The notes beneath the pieces were generated by a model, which worked only from the letters and a program-made list of their open reading frames with translations, searched no databases and had not been told where the DNA came from. A stretch of DNA of 64,000 nucleotides from Neoceratodus forsteri (lineage: Eukaryota > Chordata > Ceratodontiformes > Ceratodontidae): contig CM057450.1 in the NCBI GenBank assembly GCA_016271365.2, positions 1,808,545,967-1,808,609,966 of the forward strand, written 5' to 3'. Shown piece by piece: positions 43,901-54,450 of the stretch. The position numbers and the translations under genes were made by a program. The number at the start of each line of letters is the position of its first letter. Position 1 is the stretch's first letter.

Positions 43901-44879
43901 AGTCCCTAGGCAGCAGACAGGCAGCTGCTAAGAGTCCCACTTGGACCATCTGGTTCAACTAGTATAAATATTATTTATTTACAAGAGCCCTTTTGGTATC
44001 CTGGCAGCTGGTACTGTTGTTTTACATCTACTAACATCATTGTCCCTGCAGCAGCTGCCAAATCTCACAGACCCCAGTAACAGAGCAAACCCACTCATGA
44101 ATATTAATACCACCTCATTAATATTCATAGAGCCAGGCTGAACTTGCAGCATGAACAGTGCTCTTTAAGATATTCAGTGGCTTCCCCCAGTCATACCCGA
44201 GTCACTGGCGCCTGCTTTGCACCTTACAGGGGCCGGGACCACCAGAGAAGCCATTCCGTGACAGAGATTGCAGTTGATAATCGAAGCACGCCTGTGCACA
44301 GGCGTGAGCTTGCCGGCCGGCTGCGAAGAGTGTCAGAAACAGCTGGTGACTTTGCTAAGCTCTGAAAGCCCCTAAAGGGCAAAAATGAAGAAAGGGGGCT
44401 ATACGGGGCCATCAGGCACATATTCTGGACCTGGGCCAATGGGGGTGAAACTGGGAACCAATATCAGGGACAACAGGAGCTCCACGGGAGGCAATAGGAG
44501 AAACAGGAGAATGGGCCATTAAGGTACTCCCCCATTTGAGGGGGGGCATTACGGTAGGATAGAGGACTTTAATGGCTGAGGGAATGGGGCAGGGAGGAGG
44601 AATTTGGGTATACAGGAAACTAGGAGGGTTCCTGGGATGATAAAACCCTATATGCACCTAATAGGTTACACCAACATTGTCGGGGATCTTGGCAACTCAG
44701 GGAAAGGACTGGGGAATATATAAGCACGAAACTGAATTAAAGCTGAAGGGAAGGGGCAGAAAGGGTTGTAGCACTCAGGGTTTCCCACAGGAGGGGGTAG
44801 TCATGCCTTCCAGGTTGAAAACACAAGGGGCTTAGTAGAGGGATGGAGTGGGGAGAGTGGAAAGGGGCAGGGGTGAAGA
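40991..44879. other. unclassified 3.9 kb with LTR-like hints
   Basis: Includes repeat X at 41177-41400. Poly-A-signal complements (tttattta) followed by cttg/caag-like text occur near 41489 and 43973, and a ct microsatellite lies at 43286-43308. No retroviral domain is readable. Open frames at 41919-43002 and 43521-43931 show no family motif. 44400-44880 becomes purine-rich, approaching a CR1. It could be an LTR element or several unrelated insertions. Confidence 0.3.
41177..41400 (+). repeat. dispersed repeat X, second copy
   Basis: Inverted relative to 1141-1345, with the same order of matching blocks. Matching seems to stop near 41400, where each copy joins different sequence. Confidence 0.5.
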
Positions 44880-45862
44880 TTCAGAATTAGAGGTGGTCAG
44901 GTAAAAAACATGAGGAGGTCAAGAGGGGGATGAGTGCAAGGAACAAAAGAGGCTGGGGTAGACAAAATCAAGGGGGAGGACCGAGGAAGAAGAGAGAAGG
45001 GACAGGGAGAGGAGAGGAGAGGGGAGACTCTTGGCCAAAAAAGAAGGGGGGTAATCAGGAGTGGTGTAGGGTAGTGTCCCTAATCTATAGCAGTGTCAGG
45101 AACAAAATGGATGAATGGCAGAACTGACGGTTGATCTAGTGGCGGCCACAGAGATGGGCTACCCCGTCCCATGACTGGGACCTCCCATTCCAGGGTATAC
45201 TCTCTATAGATGGGACAGGGGAAAAAGGAAAGTGGAGGTGGCACTATATGTCACAGAGGGCATCACTGCCACCAGGGAGAAAGTTGGGGGTGGAAAGGTA
45301 GAGGTGCTGTGGCTATAGATCCAGACAGCATTGAGAAGGACAGTGAGATTGGGTGTAGACTATAGGCCACCAAATCAAGATGAGGATAAGGAAGGAAGTT
45401 GTGTACCATGATCAGGATGGCAGCATACAGGAATGAGGTGGCGTTAATGGGGGCTTCAATTTGCTTAAGGTGGCTTGGAGTGTCCTGTCTATCTCCTGTG
45501 CCAGGAGTCGATTGATCCTGGATGCAGTTCAGGTGAGTGACCCAATCTACATGAGAAGGAGCCATTGTGGAGCTGGTATTAATAAACGGAGACCACATCG
45601 GGGACATCGAGGTAGAGGAGACCTTGGGGAGCAGTGACCACTGAACGGTATAGTTCATATAGGGAAGGAAACAACAAGCATTAAGACAAAAGTGCTGGCC
45701 TTCAAGAAGGCCAATTATAGTAAGCAGGGACAAATACTGAGGAGACACATAGTTAGCCTTAAAAATGGCATGGGGTGGATTTAAAGTGAGCAGTGATCAA
45801 GGAAATGATAGTGGCTGTCTCTAATACCTACCTTAAGCAGAAGCAGAAAAATGGCAAAGTCA
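44880..45862 (+). mobile_element. CR1 endonuclease fragment
   Basis: The plus strand begins with a basic leader at 44930-45060 (RGWGRQNQGGGPRKKREGTG). It then reads SLIYSSVRNKMDEW, then, with frame changes, a PIPGYTLYRWDRGKRKVEVA block and VGVDYRPPNQDEDKEG near 45350. The YRPP motif and the order match the CR1 endonuclease in the minus-strand copy at 49586-50510. It ends where the 3' tail of another CR1 starts at 45865. No RT is present. Confidence 0.65.
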
Positions 45863-45864
45863 GA

Positions 45865-47204
45865 AAACATAGAAACATAGAATTTGATGGCAGATAAGGA
45901 CTGCTAGGCCTACCCAGTCTGCCCATTTCCCCTACCTATTGCAAAAGCCACAGATCCTACTTGATCTCCGGCTTTACCTTCTCGTTCCTGTCGCTAGGGT
46001 TCCCCTATGCCTGTCCCATGCATTTTTGAATTTCCCCACTGTGTTTTCCCCTACCACCTCCACTGGCAGTCTATTCCATGCATCCACCAACCTTTCTGTG
46101 AAGAAATACTTTCTCACGTTACCCTTAGTCTACCCACTTCCAACCTCATGTCATGCCCCCTCGTTCCTGATCATCTCCTTTTCTGGAAGATACTACCTTC
46201 CACTACCCTATTTATGCCCTTTATATATTTGTAGGTTTCTATCATATCTCCCTTGTCTCTCCCCCCTCCAGGGTATACGTATTGAGGTCTCCCAGTCTCT
46301 CCTCATATGACTTTTGGTGCAAGCCCTGCACCATCTTTGTTGCCCTTCTTTGAACTGCTTCCACCCTGTCTATGTCCTTACAGAGATGCCACCTCCAGAA
46401 CTGGACACAGTACTCCAAATGAGGCCTCACCAATGATCTGTACAGTAGCATCACCACTTCTTGTTTTCTCCTGGTGATACCTCTCTCTCTCTCTATGCAC
46501 CCCAGCATTCCACTGGCTCTCCTCACAGCCTTGGCACATTGTTTGGCCACCTTAAGGTTATCAAATATGACAACCCCCAAATCCCTTTCCTGTTTGGTGA
46601 CCGTCAGTATCCCCCCCATCAAGTAATTCCCCCCCCTGTTTTATTGCACCCCAAATGCATGATTTTGCACTTTTTCTCATTGAATCTCAGCTGCTACACT
46701 CTAGAAAATTCCTCCAGTTTACCTATGTCCCTCCACATGTTTTCCACCCTTCCAGGAGTCGCCACCCTGTTGCAGATCTTAATGTCATCAGCAAAAGGCA
46801 CTTCTTCAGCCCTCAATGATATCCTTATAGAGACATTAAACAGGACTGGCTCCAGGACTGATCCCTGTGGCACCCATTGGTCACCCTCCTTTCAGCAGAT
46901 TGAACTTCATTTTACCACCCTCATCTTCTATCACTCAACAAGTTCCTAACCCAGTTTACCACCTTATGACCCACTCCCAGGCAGCCCAGCTTGTACACAG
47001 TCTTCTGTATGGAACAGTATCGAAGGCTTCACTGAAATCCAGGTAGACCATCCACCGCCCCCCCCACCCGGTCCACTTCCCCAGTCACCCAGTCAAAGAA
47101 ATCAATTAGATGTGTTTGACATGACCTTCCCGCTGTGAATCCATGCTGTCTCGGATCCTGAGTTTCACTGGATTCAAGGTGTTCCATAAGCCTTTCTTTT
47201 AAGT
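45865..47204 (-). mobile_element. CR1 element E, RT C-terminal half and 3' end
   Basis: The 3' end carries the CR1-type catagaaacatagaatttga at 45869-45888 on the plus strand. Coding blocks on the minus strand start with KERLMEHLESSETQDPRQHG at about 47200. Then come DFFDWVTGEV, PFADDIKICNRV (FADD) at about 46790, and TKQERDLGVVIFDNLKVAKQ. LLYRSLVRPHLEYCVQFW, RRATKMVQGLHQKSYEERL and a WIPRLVGG-type end follow. It joins the N-terminal half of RT at 48568 across a 1.36-kb insertion. Stops are present. Confidence 0.85.
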
Positions 47205-48567
47205 AGTGAAACTCAGCCCCAGGCGGCCATTTTGAATAAGGTTAAGCATAGAACATTTCAACTCACATGTGAGTTCTGGGGCTGAGTGTCAGTAATAAGA
47301 CACAACAGGGCGTTGGTTGTACTAGGGTTACGGTCGAGGGCATTGTAAGGCATGAGGGAAGCCGAGTGCCTTCAGCCCTGACCAGGGTAAACCTAGTGCA
47401 ACCAACATCCCTGAAGTACCTTATTCAGGGCCCTTGGTGTTCTGTGGCAGAATTTTCTGATTTCTGCGGCAGGGCTCCTTGACTTCTGCTGCAGCATTTT
47501 CTGATTTCTGTGGCATGATTTATTCATTTCTCTGGCAGAATGCAGTCCTGTCATTGGCTAAATATGATGTGATGTCATCGATGACATCATATGCTGAAAC
47601 ATAGAGGAGGGCTTCAGGATAAGCGAGGTGGAAAAAAGCCTGACACTATGGAAAACAGTATATTTATATGAAAATTCACAAAAAAACAATGAATTCTGTG
47701 GCACTATATATATTCTGCGGCATGATGCAAATTCTCGTATTCATAACTACCAGAACCGCAGAATTCCAGGGGCCTTGACCTTATTGCTTATATAAAATGG
47801 GCCCAGAGGTAACTTTTAAAAAACAAGCACTCTGAAAGTTTTCAAACCCACAAAAAGTAGAATAAAATGTTGCTAAATAATGTAAAATAGTCCCTCCACA
47901 GATGTTTTTCACCTGTCAGTCATCTGTCTTACTTCATATTCAGTACACTGTGTGACTGTTTACCATGGAATAGAAGAATTCAAAGCTCTGCATTATTCCA
48001 GTAGAAGAATGACCCCCCCACCCCGCAACACACACACACACGAAATGGTAACATGGAATACATGAATTCAAAATTCTTCAGCGTTCCACTGGCATATACA
48101 CACACACACATACATATGCACACGCATAGAGGCCTCAAGTGAAGCTAGAATCTTAATTTTATCTGTTGCCAGGTAAGGAGCAGGGAGTTCTCTGGCAAAC
48201 TGGTGGGATAGGAGGGAGATTTTTCATGGTCATCAAAGAAACACCAGCAATGGAAACTCTGAATAGTCCTTGATTTTCTAAATTTGTGTATGTGTGTAAG
48301 GAGGGGATCTTGAGTGAAAATAACACTAAATCATTTACTTACTTTAGTTAATTTATTGGACTTTCATTTTAGGGGCCTAGTTAAAGGTTTCTATATATGA
48401 GTAAAGATTGCAGCCATGTTTGTGATGGAGATTAAGAAGAAGTGGCATAGGAATTCTGTGAGTTGCCCCAGTTGGCAGGGACTTGTTTTTAGCCATCGGT
48501 AGTGCTCTCTTAAGGCAATGGCTAGAACCATGTCTCAGCCAATTAGGACACAGGGATTTCCTTGCCC
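47205..48567. mobile_element. unidentified 1.36-kb insertion splitting a CR1 RT
   Basis: Bounded by CR1 RT on both sides. Flanking CR1 reads VGEIME at 48572 and KERLMEHLE at about 47200, which should be nearly contiguous. The insert has no coding domain. It holds tttctg.ggcag units at 47440-47540 and a perfect 20-bp palindrome at 47570-47589. A near-duplicate gaattcaaa...ttcca..gg pair lies at about 47976 and 48065, with ca microsatellites at 48030 and 48098. No clear TSD or terminal repeat was found. Confidence 0.5.
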
Positions 48568-49292
48568 ATTTTATATTCCATAATTTCTCCCACTATTGGG
48601 GTGAGGCTGACTGGTCTATAGTTTCCAGCCTCCTCCCTACTCCCATTTTTATGAAGAGGGACTACATCTGCCCTCCTCTAGTCCTCTGGAACCACTCCCG
48701 TATCGAGTGACTCTTTGAACAGGGCTGCTGCCAGCACCTCCTGTAGTTCCCTTAATGTTCCAGGATGTATCTCATCGGGTCCCATTGCCTTGTCCACTTT
48801 CAATTTTGTGAGTTGTTTTAGGACTCTCTCTTCTGTAAATGGACTGATGTCCACCACCCTCCCATATTTGCTCATGTTGTCTAGCTGTGGTCCTCGCCTT
48901 CTCCATTTTCTGTGAATACAGAACAAAAATATTTGTTCAGTACTGATGCTTTTTCCAGGTTCTCTTCCACACACTTCCCTTCTTTCCCTTTAAGCCTTAC
49001 AATCCCACTCCTGGTTTTTCTCGTTTCACTAATGGACCTATAAAAAGTTTTGTCCCCTTTTTCTACCTCCTGTGCTACTCTTTCCTCCGTTTGAGCCTTT
49101 GCGCTCATGACTGCTTTCCCTGCCTCGCTCTGTTTATCCAGGTACACTACCCTGTCCTTCACATTCTGTGTTTCTTTGTATTTCTTGAAACCATCTTTTT
49201 TGCCCTTACCTTTCCAGCCACTTCCTTTGAGAACCATAGTGGTTTTCTCTTCCTCTTGCCCTTGTTTATTTGCCTAATGCAAAGGTTTGCCG
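48568..49292 (-). mobile_element. CR1 element E, linker and RT N-terminal half
   Basis: Minus-strand frames read EEVEKGDKTFYRSISETRKT-type sequence, then VLNKYFCSVFTENGEG (48881-49237). Next come FTEERVLKQLTKLKVDKAMG, GPDEIHPGTLRELQEVLAAA and DVVPLHKNGSREEAGNYRPV at about 48600-48870. This is the region before the catalytic palm in CR1. It is separated from the endonuclease by a short foreign CR1 tail (49293-49585). Confidence 0.85.
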
Positions 49293-49585
49293 CCTCCACT
49301 ATGGCTCAAAGAACCATTGAAGTTGACAGCAGATAAGGACTGCAAGGACCATCCAGTCTGCCCATTTTTTCTACCTTATGAATGTGCCTTAGACCTTTAC
49401 TCTGTCAATGGCCTATCTATTCATACTCATCTGTATTGCTCCCTTATAACTATCCCATGCCTGTTTAAAGCCCTGCACTGTATTCATATCCTCCACTTCT
49501 TGAGGTAGGCCATTCCCTGCATCCACCACCCTTTATGTGAAAAAAACCTCCTCACATTACCCCTTAACCTACCTCCTTTCAGAAG
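49293..49585 (-). mobile_element. short CR1 3' tail nested in element E
   Basis: Minus strand: VVDAGNGLPQEVEDMNTVQG, then FKQAWDSYKGA, then the tail ADWMVLAVLICCQLQ. This is the last 70 residues plus the 3' end of a CR1, and it interrupts element E between its endonuclease and RT. Confidence 0.75.
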
Positions 49586-50510
49586 GGCCCACTGCTCCTC
49601 AACTCCCCCCATTCATCCCTCCCTGCCAGGGCATCCTTGAGACATATCTCCATCTTAGTAAAGTCCGCGCTCCTGAAATCCAGGACACTTGCCTTTGTAT
49701 GACTTGTCTCTGCCACTTTAGTCATACTGAACCACACTGTGCGATGATCACTGGACCCCAGGTGTCTGCCCACCCTGACTTCTGCCATTCTGTCCCCGTT
49801 GGTGAGTACCAGGTCCAAAAGTGCACCCTCCCGTGTGGGCTCTAGCACTAGCTGTCTGAGGCCTACCCCTTGCACAGAGTACAAGATGTTCCTGCTCCTG
49901 ACTGAGGCAGCAGCTGGGATGCTCCAATGCACATTTGGCAGATTGAAATCACCTACCAGCAGCATCTCCCCTTTAGCTGCCATCATGTGGATGGATTCCA
50001 CTAGAACCCTGTCCACCTCCTCCCCCTGTGCTGGAGGTCTGTAGATCACGCCCATGCAAATAGCTGTGCCATTGCCCTTCTCAAGGGTGACCCACAGTAC
50101 CTCTGCTCCCCCCGGATTCCCTGGATCTCAGTTGCTTTAATACCCTCTCTTATGTAAAGAGCCACCCCCTTCCTTTTTATGCTCCTTATCTCTCCTAAAC
50201 AGAATGTAACCTGGTATTGCTACATCCCAGTCATGGTTTCTGGTATACCATGTCTCTGTAAGAGCTACAATGTCCAGGTCAGCCTCCATCATCAAGGCCA
50301 CCAGGTCTGGGATTGTATCTCCTAGGCTATGGGAATATATATACATGACCTTCCGTGTTTTGGTATTTCCCCTTTTATCTTCCCCCCTTTTGCCTTTTTG
50401 CCTCCTCTGTTTGTCCTTCCTGTTTTTAACCCCCTTCCTCCTGTTCTCTGCTGTTCCCCCTTTATGAGTTTAGTTACCTCTGGTGATATCATAACTTTAT
50501 GGTCCTCCAT
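49586..50510 (-). pseudogene. CR1 element E apurinic endonuclease
   Basis: This domain nicks target DNA to prime reverse transcription. From 50510 there is a basic leader (GGRGLKTGRTNRGGKKAKGG). Then come DLDIVALTETWYTRNHDW with the conserved T-E-T-W, and IPGYILFRRDKEHKKEGGG. Next are MGVIYRPPAQGEEVDRV, LLVGDFNLPNVHWS (the G-D-F-N catalytic motif) and HLGSSDHRTVWFS (the S-D-H motif). The catalytic residues are all visible. One frame change lies near 50100. Confidence 0.88.
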
Positions 50511-50771
50511 GTTGACTGCACTATCCTGTGGGTGTGTGCAGTTTGATTATCTCTGCTTCCTTCCACCCTCCCCAGCTAGTTTAAATGTTTGCCAATGAAA
50601 CATTTAAACCGTTCACTGAGGACAACTGTCCCCTCCTTGGATGGATGTAGGCTGTTGCCCTTGTACAGGTCCACATTCCTCTAGGTGGGTCCTCAGTCTT
50701 CAATAAAGCTGAAATCCTTCTCTCTATACCAGTTCTCCAGCCAAGCACTGAAGTCCATGGTGCAGAGGTTC

Positions 50772-51300
50772 CTAGCCTCCCTCTTTGATGTGGACAGGCA
50801 GCACCTTTGAGAAGGTCACAAAGCTTGCTACCTGCCCAAAGCCCCTCCCCAACTCCCTGAATTCCTTCTGCACTCTTTCTATCCCTGTCTCATCCCTAGC
50901 CAGATAATTTTTCCCCAGATGGACAATGATATCAAGCTCCCCCTGCATCGCTACTGCTGTAGAGATTCCCTTGATCCTCTCCCCATCTCTCTGAGTTGTG
51001 CTTCCTGGTAAACACTTTAACTCCCTTTCCTCCACTGTACCTGTCCCCAAATTCACTCCCTGAGCTATGGAGTCCCCCACTAGGAGAAGCTTCCTCTTCC
51101 TTTGGGGTCCTCTACCACCCTCCTGTGGGGCTGTCTTGTGGAGAACCCGCTCATCCTCCTTGGTCACAACTTTGGGCAACACTGTGGGATCCTCCCACTC
51201 CTCCAAAACTGCATAGGAGCTCTTCAGGTGCACCAGGTGGGGGATGACCTATTGATCCACCTGCGTCACCCTCCCTGAGCCTACTGTAGTCCACCCATTC
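50772..51300 (-). pseudogene. CR1 ORF1 esterase (SGNH hydrolase) domain
   Basis: Some CR1 ORF1 proteins carry an SGNH-type esterase of unclear role, possibly membrane or lipid binding. The frame from 51233 reads KRKLLLVGDSIAQGVNLGTG, holding the nucleophile in GDSI. It then reads ELKCLPGSTTQRDGERIKGI, then DIIVHLGKNYLARDETG, matching block III with the G-x-N oxyanion residues (the usual GTND is GKNY). GFGQVASFVTFSKVLPVH follows. The upstream part (51281-51480) is the zinc-binding segment, so ORF1 is nearly continuous. The block-III change may weaken it. Confidence 0.8.
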
Positions 51301-51480
51301 CTTTTACTGGTCCACCCTTGAGGTAGTGGGTGTAGACTTGATGGCCCCTGGGTGGGGAGGAGATTCCCTGAAGCCTAGACAACTTGGTCTGGAGGCTGGC
51401 AATCTCTGCCCTTGAGCCAGAGAAGTGCCTGCAGATGGGGCAGCACCGTAGTTCCCAGAAAGGCCTTCTGATGACTGCTG
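51301..51480 (-). pseudogene. CR1 ORF1 N-terminal Cys-rich segment
   Basis: The minus strand reads VQCNRCGAAVIRR, then LRCCPICRHFSGSRAEIASL and QTKLSRLQG. Two CxxC pairs fit a zinc-ribbon or PHD-like finger, followed by a short coiled coil, as at the N-terminus of CR1 ORF1. The first CxxC is the end of a tandem array of the same coding sequence (51478-51955). Confidence 0.7.
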
Positions 51481-51955
51481 CTCCACATCTATTGCACTGC
51501 ACCTGAAGACTGCTGCTCCACATCCATTGCACTGCACCTGAAGACTGCTGCTCCACATCCATTGCACTGCACCTGAAGAATGCTACTCCACATCCATTGC
51601 ATTGCACCTGAAGAATGCTGCTCCGCATCCATTGCACTGCACCTGAAGAATGCTGCTCCACATCCATTGCATTGCACCTGAAGAATGCTGCTCCACATCC
51701 ATTGCATTGCACCTGAAGACTGCTGCTCCACATCCATTGCACTGCACCTGAAGAATGCTACTCCACATCCATTGCATTGCACGTGAAGACTGCTGCTCCA
51801 CATCCATTGCATTTCACCTGAAGACTGCTGCTCCGCATCCATTACACCTGAAGACTGCTGCTCTGCGTCCATTGCACTGCACCTGAAGACTGCTGCTCCA
51901 CATCCATTGCACTGCACTTGAAGACTGCTGCTCCACATCTATTGCACTGCACCAC
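51478..51955 (-). repeat. 35-bp minisatellite grown from the ORF1 zinc-finger code
   Basis: About 13 units of actgctgctccacatccatt followed by gcactgcacctgaag, period exactly 35 (for example ctccacatc at 51481 and 51516). One unit near 51840 is shortened. On the minus strand the unit reads QCNGCGAAVFR in one frame. Since 35 is not a multiple of 3, all three frames cycle through the same 35-residue peptide and stay open. The last unit runs in frame into the ORF1 finger. Confidence 0.92.
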
Positions 51956-52355
51956 TGGTTCAATAGGGAGGTGAGCCAGGCAGTGAGGGAAAAAGGGCCA
52001 TATACCAGACATTTAGAAGTCCCATAGGGATGAGGATGTGGGACCTACTTGGAAAAAGTTATGGAGGCTAATAGGGTTGTCAAGCAGACCAAGACTAGGA
52101 AGGAGCTGCAAACTGCAGAGGGGATTAAGGAGGGAAATAAAGCCTTCTTAAGGTATATCCATGAAAAGAGGGCCACAAAGGTGGACACAGTAAAGTTAAA
52201 ATTTTGAGAAATAAATCAATTAAAGGGGGTTGTATGGAAGATAGTTAAGAGAAGGCAGAGATGTTGAATGAATACTTGTGCTCTGTACTAAGAAAAAGGA
52301 AGGACTGGTGCTGCAAGAGAGGATGGGGAGAAAGAAAGGAGGAAGGGGGACATGG
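51950..52355 (+). mobile_element. CR1 fragment F1 (linker before RT)
   Basis: Plus strand: HWFNREVSQAVREKGPYTRH at 51950, then VVKQTKTRKELQTAEGIKEG, then NKAFLRYIHEKRATK and a CALY-like remnant. This is the CR1 stretch between endonuclease and RT. It is joined head to head with the ORF1 minisatellite of element E and ends at a stray inverted unit of that minisatellite. Confidence 0.7.
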
Positions 52356-52358
52356 ATG

Positions 52359-52389
52359 CAGTGCAATGGATGTGGAGCAGCAGTCTTCA
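52359..52389 (+). repeat. single inverted copy of the 35-bp unit
   Basis: cagtgcaatggatgtggagc followed by agcagtcttca matches 31 bases of the 51478-51955 unit, but in the opposite orientation, 400 bases from the array. It lies exactly between CR1 fragments F1 and F2. Confidence 0.9.
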
Positions 52390-52394
52390 TGGAA

Positions 52395-54450
52395 TGGGGG
52401 GGATACTAAAAGTCACAGAGAGCTGTATTAGGAAGGTGAAGAAGAGCAGAAGACATATGAGGCCACTTTGTTCAACAGGGAAAAGAGGGAGGCAATAGGG
52501 GAGAAAAAAGGGCGTGCAGAGAATATAAGAGAACATAAAGAAATGAGGACAGGAAAGCTCACAGGGAGAAGCTGAGGGTGACAGGGCAGAGTATTAGGAA
52601 GGAGATCGCAGCAATGGAGGAGCAAATTGCTCGGCAGGCCAAAAGGGGTGATAAGACTTTTTTCCGGTATATAGGGGAGAAAAGAAGATCAAGGCAGTGG
52701 ACAATAAGGGTAAAGGAGAGGGGGAGTAACAGTGGAAGGACTTGCATGCAGGAGATGCTAAATAGGGTACTGCCTGGGGTCTCACGTTGGCAGGTAGAAG
52801 GAAGGGGACCAGTGTTAGGGGAGAAGGGAAGGGTGGACGTAGAGTTGGATCCTAGCCCAATCAGTGAGGACAGGGTCAGGGAAGAATTAGGTAAGCTAAG
52901 GGTAGACAAGTCCATGGGTCTAGATGGCCTGCATCCTAGGGTGCTCTTGGAGCTAAGGGAGGAGCTGGTGGCACCACTAGTGAGGTTGTTCAACTTGTCC
53001 CTAGATACAGGGTGAGGACCGGAGGACTGGAAGAGGGCAGACGTGGTGCCACTTCACAAAACTGGCAGCAGGGAGGAGGCAGGCATTTATCGCCCAGTCA
53101 GCTTCACATTGGTGGTGGGTAAGGTGATGGAGGTGATATTGAAGGAAAGGGTGATTAGATACCTGGAGGAGAGTGGGCTGTAGGACATCCTTCAGCATGG
53201 CTTCACATGGGGGAGGTCATGTCAGATGAACCTGATCTGAGTTCTTCGACTGGGTGATGAGGGTGTTTGATCGGGAGGGGAGGTCAGTGGACGTGGCCTA
53301 TCTGGACTTTGGGAAGGCCTTTGACACCATGCTCCACAGAAGATTGGTTAACAAACTAGAAAGTTTGGGAGTGGGGCAAAAAATAACAAGGTGGGTGGAG
53401 AACTGGCTGAAAAGTAAAAGCCAGAGGTTGGTGGTAAATGGGGTGCATTCCAGGGAGGTATGAGTGATGAGCGGGGTACCTCAGGGGTTGGTGCTGGGGC
53501 CCATCCTGTTTAACATATACATCAGTAACATAGTAGAGGGGCTGCAGGGGAAGGTCTGCCTTTTTGCAGATGATACGAAGATCTGTAATAGGGTGGACAC
53601 CCTGGAGGGAGTGGAGGCTATGAGGGAGGATCTAAGGTTGTTGGTGGGGTGGTCAGAAACATGGTAGCTGAAATTCAACGCTAACAAAATGCACAGTGGT
53701 GCACATGGGGTGGAACAGCCCACAGGCAAATTACACACAGTGGGGGGGGGGGAGGAAATGAAAACAACCAAGCAGGAGAAAGATCTAGGAATCATAATCA
53801 CAGACAGCCTTAAAGTAGGGACCCAATGCAGCAAGGTGTTGGGCAAAGCGAACAGAATGCTGGCATGCATAGGGAGAGGGATAACTTGCAGATGGAGGGA
53901 GGTGCTGATGCCACTCTACAAGTCTATGGTGAGGCCTGATCTGGAATATGGGGTTCAGTTCTGGAGATCTCACTTTGCAAGGAAGTAGATGGCATGGAGA
54001 GAGTTCAGAAGAGGGCTACTAAGATGGTGCATGGGTTAAGTGGGAAGCCATATGAAGAGAGGTTGAGGGTGTTGGTTTTGTACCCACTGGAGACCTGAAG
54101 GGAAAGGGGGGCATCGTAGAAATGTTCAAGTATGTGAAGGGATTAATAAAGTGTGGGGGAGCATATGCAAAGGGAAGGTAGGCATTAAAACTAGGGGGCA
54201 TGGACTGAGGGTAGAGGGGGTAGGTTTAAGGAAAATGTGAGGGGACATTACTTCACAGAGAGGTTGGTGGAGCCCTGGAACAGTCTACTGGAGGAGGTGG
54301 TGGGGGCTGGAACAGTGGAGGGATCTAAAAGGCACGGACAAACACAAGGGGTTAGCTAGGAGGGTTCTCTGGGAGGGGGCCAAGTAAGGAGGGGGAATGG
54401 AAGACTCGAAGGGCCAAGATGGTCCTTTTCTGCCAACAAATATCTATGAA
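52395..54450 (+). mobile_element. CR1 element F2, linker to 3' end
   Basis: Plus strand: FNREKREAIGEKKGRA-type start at about 52470, then ARQAKRGDKTFFRYIGEKRR. Next come ISEDRVREELGKLRVDKSMG, LDGLHPRVLLELREELVAPL, DVVPLHKTGS and NLI/VFDWVMRVFDREGRSVDV. Then YLDFGKAFDTMLHRRLVN (motif A) and MSGVPQGLVLGPILFNIYIS (motif B). LFADDTKICNRV (FADD, 53565), KQEKDLGIIITDSLKVGTQC, MPLYKSMVRPDLEYGVQFW and a Gly-rich tail follow. It ends in catgaatctatgaatctatg-like text at about 54445. The catalytic site is intact, but stops are scattered. Confidence 0.9.

Noticed and set aside
51281..51955. CRISPR array or host repeat protein
   Set aside because: The units are directly adjacent with no spacers, the host is a eukaryote, and the coding similarity is to CR1 ORF1.
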